A stretch of 5,887 nt of DNA from Campylobacterales bacterium (lineage in GTDB: Bacteria; Campylobacterota; Campylobacteria; Campylobacterales; QNZT01): positions 1 through 5,887 of the forward strand of contig JALWRO010000144.1 in assembly GCA_027080605.1 (NCBI GenBank), in the 5' to 3' direction. Below the pieces are notes generated by a model. It did not search any database and had not been told where the DNA came from. It was given only the letters and a program-made list of their open reading frames with translations. Both the position numbers and the translations under genes were made by a program. This document shows positions 1 through 5,132 of the stretch, piece after piece; position 1 is the first letter of the stretch, and every line of letters starts with the position of its first letter.

Positions 1-76
1 AAAGAAAAATAGCGAATTATACAAAAATAAGAAAGCATAAAAATGACTTTTTTGAAAAAAAATGTAGCAAAAAAGA

Positions 77-85
77 TGCTATAAT
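77..85 (+). promoter_or_regulatory. Extended -10 promoter element (TGCTATAAT) directly before the barrel gene
   Basis: The sequence matches the sigma70 extended -10 consensus TGnTATAAT exactly. No TTGACA-like box is seen at normal spacing, but the preceding bases are A/T tracts, as is usual for Campylobacterota promoters. Six bases separate the box from the ATG at 92, so the expected transcription start falls on or next to the start codon. Chance occurrence in AT-rich DNA cannot be excluded. Confidence 0.6.
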
Positions 86-91
86 AAAAAG

Positions 92-1024
92 ATGAAAAAA
101 ATATTACCTTTTTTGCTGCTTTTCATACTGCTGTTTCCCTTATCTGCGTATGCTTCCTTTCTGGAAAAAGCGCGAAATACCCTCACTGTACAATACCATA
201 CACTTTTATGCAATATCGACAAAGAGAAGGGTGATGAACAAAACTGTACAAAGCCATCTAAAAGAATCACTAAAAACAGACTAAGGATCATTGCATCTGT
301 AAAAACAGGCAAAAACAAACATCTGTCCGTTTCACTGAACATTCGTGGGCATATTGACCTTCCAAAGCTGAGCAAAAAGTGGCGTATCACATTCAGTCAG
401 CAATCTCTGGACAAACTGAACAACAGACAGATAGACAGGGAAAATGAAACTGCCATCAAAGACAACAAATTTCACATTGGTTTAAAATATCGATTTTCAA
501 GCCATAAAAATATGGAGTTTTTCACAAAATTCAGCTTTAAAGTACACAGACCTTTCGGTCCCTATCAGGAGCTGGGCATCAAAAAACGCTTTCCGTTTCC
601 CAAATACAATTTTACAATTTATACACGAGGAGATATCTATTACTATTTTGTTCAGAGATATATTGCCAAATCTGTCGAGCTCAATTTTATCAAACCTCTT
701 AACAACGTCTATACTGTCGCACAGGCGAATGACTGGGATGCAAACGCAGACAACCATCATGAAAAGCGTTTGACCAACCACCTGAAACTGCACCACCATT
801 TTAACAAACGCAACCATCTTACCTACTGGGTATCGTACAGTTCCGTCGCCAAACATGAAGGCAACTACAGGCAGGACTGGCAGGCACTGAGTGTCAGCTA
901 TATCCACAACCTCAGCAAATGGTTCTATATTCAGACGATTCCCCGCATTGTGCAAAGACATGAGAACCGTTATCGCAACGATTATGAACTCTCTGTCAGT
1001 TTCGGCATGCTGCTGGGGATATAG
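92..1024 (+). CDS. Exported, probable outer-membrane beta-barrel protein of unknown function
   Basis: I do not recognise a named family. The 310-residue product begins with a clear Sec signal peptide: basic MKK, a Leu/Phe-rich core, and a likely AYA|SF cut after residue 21. The mature part is rich in alternating polar/aromatic stretches ending in turns (for example around residues 125-215 and 240-310), which fits an outer-membrane barrel; the exact C-terminal Phe signature of many barrels is missing (it ends LGI). The only two cysteines, C40 and C52, lie in the N-terminal mature region and could form a disulfide. Residues 222-242 hold seven histidines, a possible metal-binding or surface loop. 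The ATG at 92 is the only usable start: an in-frame TAG sits at 65-67 and the signal peptide begins here. No Shine-Dalgarno sequence is present. It converges on the DUF493 gene with a 4-bp gap. Barrel topology is inferred from sequence pattern only. Confidence 0.8.
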   Translation: MKKILPFLLLFILLFPLSAYASFLEKARNTLTVQYHTLLCNIDKEKGDEQNCTKPSKRITKNRLRIIASVKTGKNKHLSVSLNIRGHIDLPKLSKKWRITFSQQSLDKLNNRQIDRENETAIKDNKFHIGLKYRFSSHKNMEFFTKFSFKVHRPFGPYQELGIKKRFPFPKYNFTIYTRGDIYYYFVQRYIAKSVELNFIKPLNNVYTVAQANDWDANADNHHEKRLTNHLKLHHHFNKRNHLTYWVSYSSVAKHEGNYRQDWQALSVSYIHNLSKWFYIQTIPRIVQRHENRYRNDYELSVSFGMLLGI

Positions 1025-1028
1025 CCTT

Positions 1029-1292
1029 TTACAATACTATCTTGACATTTTCATCTTTTCGCAACTGCTCAAAAAGCTCTTTCCTGTCATCCTCGTTGTG
1101 TACCAGCGTCGATACTTTGTAACTGTGGTATTTGTCACTTTTACTTTTGTTTGATTTCGCCACTTTGTATTCACGCTCTCCAAAGACACACCTGGTAATG
1201 TCATGAATATCGCAATCTTTATGGATAATCACTTTATAGTCCCAGTTGCAAGGGTATTCCAGTTCCAGCTTTTTATCGTTTAAATTCACCAC
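1029..1292 (-). CDS. DUF493 (HP0495/YbeD-like) small protein, GTG start
   Basis: This 87-residue protein belongs to the DUF493 family, known from H. pylori HP0495 and E. coli YbeD, which have a small ferredoxin-like alpha/beta fold; the biochemical role is unsettled. The hallmark is [10 protein letters not shown] at residues 13-22, followed by a middle region with HSYKVSTLV and a C-terminal helix ERKELF-like ([10 protein letters not shown]), all aligning in order with HP0495. I chose the GTG at 1292 because GGAGGG (1302-1297) lies just upstream and gives a length matching HP0495; the adjacent GTG at 1289 is equally possible. An in-frame ATG at 1325 would add 11 residues but has no ribosome site and lies before the conserved domain. 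The gene overlaps the moaC end by 20 bases, so translation is probably coupled to moaC. No terminator is visible after it. Confidence 0.85.
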   Translation of the reverse strand: MVNLNDKKLELEYPCNWDYKVIIHKDCDIHDITRCVFGEREYKVAKSNKSKSDKYHSYKVSTLVHNEDDRKELFEQLRKDENVKIVL

Positions 1293-1743
1293 TTTTCCCT
1301 CCACTTTTGGATTCCAGTTGTACATTTGAAATAACCATCGATTTATCGACGGCTTTTACCATGTCATAGATAGTCAAAAGACCGACACTCACACCTGTCA
1401 GCGCTTCCATTTCCACACCGGTTTTGCCGGTCAGTTTTGCAATAACTTCCAGTCTGAAACCGGGCAAATTCGGCAACTCGACAACATCCACTTTAACCGA
1501 TGTCAACATCAGCGGATGGCACATGGGAATGAGTGTCGATGTCTGTTTTGCACCCTGAATCGCCGCAATGACGGCAGTTTGCAGTACCGGTCCCTTTTTG
1601 GTCTGATTGGCAACGATCATATCAAACGCTTCCTGACTCATTGTAATGGTACCGCTGGCGACCGCTATTCGGACGGTATTGTCTTTGTCTGTGACATCGA
1701 CCATTTTCGGTCTCTCTTTTTCATCAAGGTGTGTTAATTTCAC
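1273..1743 (-). CDS. moaC: MoaC, cyclic pyranopterin monophosphate synthase
   Basis: MoaC acts with MoaA in the first step of molybdenum cofactor synthesis, turning the 3',8-cyclo-GTP made by MoaA into cyclic pyranopterin monophosphate in the cytoplasm. The 156-residue length is typical. Family blocks are all present: [11 protein letters not shown] (10-20), the stretch from [13 protein letters not shown] to LIPMCHPL (51-78), and [12 protein letters not shown] (108-119). Residues matching the E. coli active site are intact: K50, C75-H76, E111, E113, D127 and K130. A glycine-rich SGGKSGEF tail closes the protein. Translation starts at GTG, with AGGAG (1756-1752) eight bases upstream. It is the first gene of a unit with the overlapping DUF493 gene. 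No other molybdopterin genes lie in the window, so the pathway is dispersed or outside it. Confidence 0.97.
   Translation of the reverse strand: MKLTHLDEKERPKMVDVTDKDNTVRIAVASGTITMSQEAFDMIVANQTKKGPVLQTAVIAAIQGAKQTSTLIPMCHPLMLTSVKVDVVELPNLPGFRLEVIAKLTGKTGVEMEALTGVSVGLLTIYDMVKAVDKSMVISNVQLESKSGGKSGEFKR
1297..1302 (-). promoter_or_regulatory. Ribosome binding site GGAGGG that sets the DUF493 start
   Basis: GGAGGG lies within the last codons of moaC, four bases before GTG 1292 and seven before GTG 1289. It is the only strong Shine-Dalgarno match near the DUF493 N-terminus and is the reason for rejecting the ATG at 1325. Confidence 0.75.
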
Positions 1744-1751
1744 TATACTTT

Positions 1752-1756
1752 CTCCT
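1752..1756 (-). promoter_or_regulatory. Ribosome binding site AGGAG for moaC (GTG start)
   Basis: AGGAG is followed by eight bases and the GTG at 1743. It supports a GTG start for moaC; the next Met codon (residue 14) would remove the conserved ERPKMVDV entry segment. Confidence 0.75.
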
Positions 1757-1764
1757 ATGTTTTC

Positions 1765-1777
1765 GGTATATTATACC
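1765..1777. repeat. 13-bp perfect palindrome GGTATA-T-TATACC over the moaC -10 box
   Basis: Six-base arms flank one central T. The minus strand reads TGG TATAAT (1778-1770), an exact extended -10, while the plus strand reads TATATT (1767-1772), one base off consensus. It may be only a symmetric -10 able to fire both ways, or it could double as a small operator. Confidence 0.55.
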
Positions 1778-1778
1778 A
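1770..1778 (-). promoter_or_regulatory. Extended -10 promoter (TGGTATAAT) for moaC-DUF493
   Basis: This is an exact TGnTATAAT match. It predicts a start near 1763 and a leader of about 20 bases carrying the AGGAG site. No good -35 box is seen at 1793-1798, as expected for an extended -10 promoter. Confidence 0.65.
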
Positions 1779-1804
1779 TACACGATTAATACACATTTAA
1801 TTAA

Positions 1805-1810
1805 TATAAT
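1805..1810 (+). promoter_or_regulatory. Candidate -10 box (TATAAT) for the thioredoxin gene
   Basis: A perfect TATAAT sits 53 bases before the ATG at 1864, giving an expected leader of about 47 bases. There is no TG extension and no clear -35 box. The region is very AT-rich (TTAATTAATATAAT), so chance matches are likely. The gene has TAAGG (1851-1855) eight bases before its start codon. Confidence 0.4.
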
Positions 1811-1863
1811 ACTAAAATTCAAATCTTTTAAAAATAAGATAACTTACACTTAAGGTTAATAAT

Positions 1864-2397
1864 ATGAAGATATTTAAACGGGTTTTCAAAACAGGTTTTG
1901 CAGCACTGCTGCTTGGAGCGTTTTTCCTTACCACGGCACAGGCAAAAGAGGCACAGGAAGTACAAAACATCGAGTTAAACACAACAACAGGGCAACCGGT
2001 GACCATCACCGTGACACAAAACGGATTTCTTTTTGACAAGTTTAAAGGGAAAGCTGTTTTACTCGATTTTTTCGGTCCCTACTGCCCGCCGTGTCTGCTT
2101 GAAATTCCCCACCTTATCGAAATGCAAAAAGAGAATAAAGACAAATTGCAGATTATCGGTGTACAGGTACAGACACAGATGAGCAACGATGACCTGAATG
2201 CTTTCATCAAAGAAAAAGGTATCAACTATCCGGTTGTCAATCTCGACTATGCCTGGGATCTGGTATCGTTTGTCAGAGCAAATACCGGATGGAAAGGACA
2301 AATTCCCTATATGATGGTATTTGATAAAGAAGGAAATATCAAAAGACAGTTTATAGGTATGGTTCCAAACGAAACTATTTTAAAATATATCAAATAA
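1864..2397 (+). CDS. TlpA/ResA-type periplasmic thiol-disulfide oxidoreductase
   Basis: The 177-residue product has a thioredoxin fold and probably acts as a periplasmic reductant, for example in cytochrome c maturation or oxidative protein repair; the substrate cannot be told from sequence. A signal peptide covers residues 1-27 (KRVFK, hydrophobic LLLGAFFL, cut after AQA). The active site is C74-P-P-C77 in GPYCPPCLLEIPHL, with E80 in the CxxCxxE arrangement typical of TlpA/ResA proteins, and the cis-proline is P148 in GQIPYMMVFD. The residue before the first Cys is Tyr instead of the usual Trp. The N-terminal cut site lacks a lipobox, so the mature protein is likely soluble or held by an uncleaved signal. 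The start is supported by TAAGG at 1851-1855. It is transcribed alone, divergent from moaC, and converges on the ABC-F gene through a shared hairpin. Confidence 0.9.
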   Translation: MKIFKRVFKTGFAALLLGAFFLTTAQAKEAQEVQNIELNTTTGQPVTITVTQNGFLFDKFKGKAVLLDFFGPYCPPCLLEIPHLIEMQKENKDKLQIIGVQVQTQMSNDDLNAFIKEKGINYPVVNLDYAWDLVSFVRANTGWKGQIPYMMVFDKEGNIKRQFIGMVPNETILKYIK

Positions 2398-2403
2398 CTT
2401 CAT

Positions 2404-2429
2404 GAGGTATCAGCCGAAACTGATACCTC
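2404..2429. terminator. Perfect 10-bp hairpin between convergent genes, probable bidirectional terminator
   Basis: GAGGTATCAG (2404-2413) and CTGATACCTC (2420-2429) pair perfectly around the six-base loop CCGAAA. It starts seven bases after the thioredoxin stop and ends eleven bases before the ABC-F stop. Neither side has an immediate clean T-run: plus reads TGTGCACTTCTT, minus reads ATGAAGTTATTT. It may therefore be a weak intrinsic terminator or an mRNA 3'-end stabiliser. On the minus strand the loop reads TTTCGG, which contains TTCG. Confidence 0.65.
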
Positions 2430-2439
2430 TGTGCACTTC

Positions 2440-4035
2440 TTACTGATTCATCTCTTCACGATACGCTTCGTAATTTCCTTTAAAATCCACATAGGTACCG
2501 TCCGGTTTCAGTTCGATGATTCTGTTTGCAAATGCATCGATCAACTCACGGTCATGAGAGACGCAGATGACATTGCCGTCGTAGTTATAGAGCGCCTCCC
2601 CCAGTGATACAATCGCTTCCAGATCGAGGTGGTTGTCAGGCTCATCCATAATCAGGAAATTGGCGGAATCCATCATCATCTTACTCATCATGAGACGGTG
2701 TTTTTCGCCACCGCTGAGGGCATCGACCTTTTTCTCCTGTTCCTCACCGGAAAAGAGCATACGCCCCAGACATTTACGGATTTCGTCAATATGCCAATCT
2801 TTGCTAAATCCCTGAATCCAGCCGTAAAGATTCTCTTCCCCTTTAACCACTTCCGTCGTGTTCTGAGGGAAATAGGTTGTAAAGATGGTCTGACCCCACT
2901 TGACCGTTCCTGTATCGGGCTTCATATTTTCAGTAATAATCTCCAGCAATGTTGTTTTACCCACACCATTGGTACCGATAAGGGCGATCTTGTCCCCCTT
3001 CTCCACTTTAAACGTAATGTTTTCAAACACTTTTTTATCGCCGTAACTTTTGGAGAGATCTTCCACTTCCAAAACCTCCTGTCCGATCTCACGGCAAGGC
3101 TTGAACATAATACTCGGATCACGTCTGCTTGAGATCTGTATCTCTCCCAGATCGAGTTTATCCAATTGCTTCTGGCGACTGGTAGCCTGTTTCGCTTTGG
3201 AAGCATTGGCGGAGAAACGGCGAATAAAGTTTTCCAGCTGCTCTTTCTCTTTCATCTTTTTGTTACGATCCGCTTCCTGCTGTTTGGCAATCAGATTTGC
3301 CGCGATATACCACTCATCGTAATTTCCGGTAAATTCACGGATCGTCTTGAAATCCAGATCGAGAATATGCGTCACGACGGCATTTAAAAAGTGTCTGTCG
3401 TGTGAAATAACCACCAGTGTGCCGTTATGACGTTTGAGCTGCTGCTCCAGCCAGGCGATCGCTTCCATATCAAGGTTGTTGGTCGGCTCATCCAGAAGCA
3501 GGATATCGGGTTTGGGAAAAAGCACCTGCGCGAGAAGGATTTTAAACTTGTCCCCGCCTGTCAGCGAACTCATTTTTACATCGTGCATACTCGCTTCAAA
3601 ACCGAGCGCTTCAAGCAATTTTTCGATATGCACATCCGATTCATACGTCGGATCTTCCTCCGCACAGATGATCTCCAGCTCTGCCAGACGATTGTTGACC
3701 GCATCGTCTTCAAAATCGCCCTCCATGTAGAGCTTCTCTTTCTCTTTCTGGGCATCGTACAGACGCTTGTTTCCGTACAGTACGGCATCTCTTAGTGTAA
3801 AATCATCAAAAGCGTGCTGGTTTTGGCTAAGCACTCCCATCTTCAGACCCGGCTGAATCTGTACTTCCCCTTCTGTAGGCTCGATCTCTCCGGAAAGAAT
3901 TTTGAGAAATGTACTCTTACCTGCTCCGTTGGCTCCGATCAATCCGTATCGTTTGCCTTTGTCGAAAGTCTGATTGATCTTCTCGAAAAGCACACGCTTT
4001 CCATAACGCTGCGTCAGGTTTACAGCACTTAACAT
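2440..4035 (-). CDS. ybiT: YbiT-type ABC-F ATPase
   Basis: ABC-F proteins are soluble twin ATPases that bind the ribosomal E site and modulate translation; they are not transporters. The 531 residues match E. coli YbiT in length and order. Domain 1: Walker A GANGAGKST (34-42), degenerate signature SLTGGDK (157-163), Walker B/catalytic LLLDEPTNNLD (179-189), H-loop ISHDR (210-214). The charged helical linker, about 245-300, contains RRFSANASKAKQATSR (272-287), close to the YbiT linker that reaches toward P-site tRNA. Domain 2: Walker A GTNGVGKTT (354-362), signature LSGGEK (440-445), LIMDEPDNHLD (461-471), H-loop VSHDR (492-496). The usual DEPTNHLD reads DEPDNHLD (D467), with catalytic E465 kept. 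The ATG overlaps the preceding reductase gene by seven bases, and AAGGAG (4046-4041) lies five bases upstream, so it is probably the last gene of a three-gene operon. The link to resistance or a specific stress is unknown. Confidence 0.95.
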   Translation of the reverse strand: MLSAVNLTQRYGKRVLFEKINQTFDKGKRYGLIGANGAGKSTFLKILSGEIEPTEGEVQIQPGLKMGVLSQNQHAFDDFTLRDAVLYGNKRLYDAQKEKEKLYMEGDFEDDAVNNRLAELEIICAEEDPTYESDVHIEKLLEALGFEASMHDVKMSSLTGGDKFKILLAQVLFPKPDILLLDEPTNNLDMEAIAWLEQQLKRHNGTLVVISHDRHFLNAVVTHILDLDFKTIREFTGNYDEWYIAANLIAKQQEADRNKKMKEKEQLENFIRRFSANASKAKQATSRQKQLDKLDLGEIQISSRRDPSIMFKPCREIGQEVLEVEDLSKSYGDKKVFENITFKVEKGDKIALIGTNGVGKTTLLEIITENMKPDTGTVKWGQTIFTTYFPQNTTEVVKGEENLYGWIQGFSKDWHIDEIRKCLGRMLFSGEEQEKKVDALSGGEKHRLMMSKMMMDSANFLIMDEPDNHLDLEAIVSLGEALYNYDGNVICVSHDRELIDAFANRIIELKPDGTYVDFKGNYEAYREEMNQ

Positions 4036-4394
4036 CCTTGCTCCTTCACCAGTTCGACCACTTTTTCCACGGGACGACCGATCACCGCTTTGTCATCTTT
4101 GATGACAATCGGTCTTTCGATAAGCCGCGGATGTTCCACCATCGCCTCGATCAGCTTCTCTTCATCTTCCACATCTTTCAAACCCAGCTCTTTATAGATC
4201 GCTTCTTTGGTACGCATCAACTCCCTTGCCGATTGCAAGCCCAGTATTTTCAGGAGGTTTTTGATCTCCTCTTTGGTGTGCGGAACATCCAGGTATTTCA
4301 CCACTTCCGCTTCTACACCGTTCTCTTCCAAAACTTTCAATGCTTCCCGTGATTTACTGCATCTTGGATTGTGCCATATTTGTATTGTTGACAT
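4029..4394 (-). CDS. YfgD/ArsC-family glutaredoxin-linked reductase
   Basis: The 121-residue protein belongs to the ArsC/Spx thioredoxin-fold family and is closest to E. coli YfgD, sharing HNPRCSKSRE, SARELMR, the YKELGL region and ERPIVI with IGRP. The catalytic cysteine is C12 in HNPRCSKSR. The three arginines that hold the oxyanion in plasmid R773 ArsC have counterparts at R61, R94 and R107. Chemistry is therefore plausible for arsenate reduction using glutathione/glutaredoxin. However, no arsR, arsB/acr3 or other arsenic gene is nearby, and YfgD-type proteins are not proven arsenate reductases in general, so the substrate is open. The start has AAGGAAG (4411-4405) ten bases upstream. It lies 46 bases after the hypothetical gene and its TAA overlaps the YbiT ATG (ATGTTAA), favouring coupled translation with ybiT. 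Confidence 0.9.
   Translation of the reverse strand: MSTIQIWHNPRCSKSREALKVLEENGVEAEVVKYLDVPHTKEEIKNLLKILGLQSARELMRTKEAIYKELGLKDVEDEEKLIEAMVEHPRLIERPIVIKDDKAVIGRPVEKVVELVKEQGC
4041..4046 (-). promoter_or_regulatory. Ribosome binding site AAGGAG of ybiT inside the reductase gene
   Basis: AAGGAG lies in the last codons of the YfgD-like gene (encoding KE before QGC) and is five bases before the ATG at 4035. The stop of the upstream gene is at 4031-4029, so ribosomes finishing one gene end right at the next start. Confidence 0.75.
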
Positions 4395-4440
4395 CTGTTT
4401 GTTTCTTCCTTGTTATGATTTTTATAAATTTTTTGTTTTA

Positions 4441-4725
4441 TTACAACGGCAGATCGCCCTGTGCATCTTCCTGCATTTGCTGTTCCCAGCGGGCGATCTC
4501 CATACGCACTTCGTTGAGTTGCTGCTGTGTCACGTTTTCGTCCGCTTTCCAGTGCACTTCAATCTCTCCACCGTACTCTGCGCCCATATCTTCGATTTTC
4601 TGCGCATACTCATCCATATCGAGACAGTACTCTACCCTATCCTCTTCCGTAGTATCTTTGAGTTCAATATACCATCTCCCCACGGGATTGCTTTTAATCG
4701 TCGATTCAAATATTACTGCCGCCAT
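4441..4725 (-). CDS. Small acidic hypothetical protein (94 aa)
   Basis: I do not recognise the family. The product is cytoplasmic by appearance: no signal peptide or membrane segment, strongly acidic (many Asp/Glu), one cysteine (C34). It begins with a strand-like MAAVIFEST, followed by NPVGRWYIELKD (13-24), a probable second strand, a helix-like EEDRVEYCLDMDEYAQKI region (27-44), a strand IEVHWK (55-60) and a long amphipathic C-terminal helix from about residue 65 to 87. This looks like a compact alpha/beta fold. Coding is well supported by AAGGAG (4736-4731) five bases before the ATG and by a promoter just upstream. It is probably the first gene of the operon continuing to the YfgD-like reductase (46-base gap) and ybiT. 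Function is unknown; operon placement suggests co-expression, not a defined role. Confidence 0.8.
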   Translation of the reverse strand: MAAVIFESTIKSNPVGRWYIELKDTTEEDRVEYCLDMDEYAQKIEDMGAEYGGEIEVHWKADENVTQQQLNEVRMEIARWEQQMQEDAQGDLPL

Positions 4726-4751
4726 AGTCGCTCCTTATTTTTTTTCCGACA

Positions 4752-4757
4752 ATTATA
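4752..4757 (-). promoter_or_regulatory. -10 box (TATAAT) of the hypothetical-reductase-ybiT operon
   Basis: A perfect TATAAT reads on the minus strand, predicting a start near 4745 and a leader of about 20 bases that includes the AAGGAG site. It has no TG extension or clear -35. It is one half of the 4752-4764 palindrome. Confidence 0.6.
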
Positions 4758-4758
4758 G

Positions 4759-4764
4759 TATAAT
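4759..4764 (+). promoter_or_regulatory. -10 box (TATAAT) of the DUF4870 gene
   Basis: A perfect TATAAT predicts a transcription start near 4771 and a leader of about 20 bases to the ATG at 4791. A T-run (4737-4745) lies where the -35 would be, as in Campylobacterota promoters that lack a -35 box. Confidence 0.6.
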
Positions 4765-4778
4765 AGCCCAAAAAAATG

Positions 4779-4784
4779 AAGGAG
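4779..4784 (+). promoter_or_regulatory. Ribosome binding site AAGGAG that sets the DUF4870 start at 4791
   Basis: AAGGAG is six bases before ATG 4791. The earlier in-frame ATG at 4776 overlaps this site, has no Shine-Dalgarno sequence and would leave a leader of only about five bases. Confidence 0.85.
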
Positions 4785-4790
4785 TCCGCC

Positions 4791-5132
4791 ATGCCTGCAA
4801 AATGGGAACGCAACTGGGCGATGTATATCCACTTCGCGCAGCTTCTCAATATGCTCTTTCCGTTTGCCGGTCTGGTGGCTGTCATCGTCATGTGGCAGAT
4901 CAAAAAAGAGGAGTCGCCCTTTATTGACAAACACGGCAAAATTGTCCTCAACTGGATGCTATCTTACTTCATTTACGGTCTTATCGCTTTTTTTCTGGTA
5001 TATGTGGGAATCGGTATTGTGCTGCTGTTGCTGCTGAAAATCGCCATCTTCATTCTGGCAATTATCGGCGGCATCAAAGCAAATGACGGTCTTTTGTGGG
5101 AGTATCCGCTGAGTATCAGATTTTTCCGTTAG
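4791..5132 (+). CDS. DUF4870 small inner-membrane protein
   Basis: The 113-residue product fits the DUF4870 (Tic20-like) family of small bacterial membrane proteins, whose function is unknown. It has an N-terminal WERNWAMYIHFAQLL segment, a first membrane span at about 12-35, a polar stretch with the family-typical FIDKHGKIVLNW (44-55), and two further spans at about 56-72 and 74-95 separated by a short GIG turn, ending in a short polar tail rich in aromatic and basic residues. The start at 4791 is chosen for its AAGGAG site and promoter spacing; the ATG at 4776 would add five residues (MKESA). The gene is divergent from the small acidic protein and shares its palindromic promoter. Its last 17 bases overlap the end of the CHAD gene on the other strand, and no terminator hairpin separates them. 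Confidence 0.85.
   Translation: MPAKWERNWAMYIHFAQLLNMLFPFAGLVAVIVMWQIKKEESPFIDKHGKIVLNWMLSYFIYGLIAFFLVYVGIGIVLLLLLKIAIFILAIIGGIKANDGLLWEYPLSIRFFR

Larger units (their letters stand above)
4752..4764. repeat. 13-bp palindrome ATTATA-G-TATAAT: back-to-back -10 boxes
   Basis: Six-base arms around a single G form a perfect inverted repeat. Each arm is a perfect -10 hexamer for one of the two divergent genes, separated by one base pair. RNA polymerase cannot occupy both at once. Symmetric -10 regions are known to support divergent transcription in bacteria; that this one does is inference. Confidence 0.65.

Noticed and set aside
79..390. Minus-strand reading frame of 103 codons opposite the start of the barrel gene
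   Set aside because: No ribosome site or family match; it lies antisense to a signal-peptide-bearing gene with strong coding logic.
1293..1325. ATG at 1325 as the DUF493 start
   Set aside because: No ribosome site, extension not part of the family, and a strong GGAGGG-GTG alternative exists.
1797..1804. TTAATTAA and flanking ATTAAT copies (1785-1790, 1800-1805)
   Set aside because: Self-complementary AT words are expected in DNA this AT-rich; no match to a Fur- or PerR-like site that I could support.
1841..1856. Weak hairpin AACTT/AAGGTT that could hide the thioredoxin ribosome site
   Set aside because: Only about five pairs including a G-T wobble; too weak to claim regulation.
2629..3132. 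Plus-strand frame of 167 codons
   Set aside because: Fully antisense to the second ATPase domain of ybiT, whose motifs are intact; no domain recognised.
4776..4790. ATG at 4776 as the DUF4870 start
   Set aside because: It overlaps the AAGGAG site of the better start and would have almost no leader after the predicted transcription start.
4207..4927. Two long overlapping plus-strand frames (4207-4758 and 4340-4927)
   Set aside because: They run antisense to the YfgD-like and acidic-protein genes and across their promoter; Cys/Ser/Phe-rich sequence typical of shadow frames.
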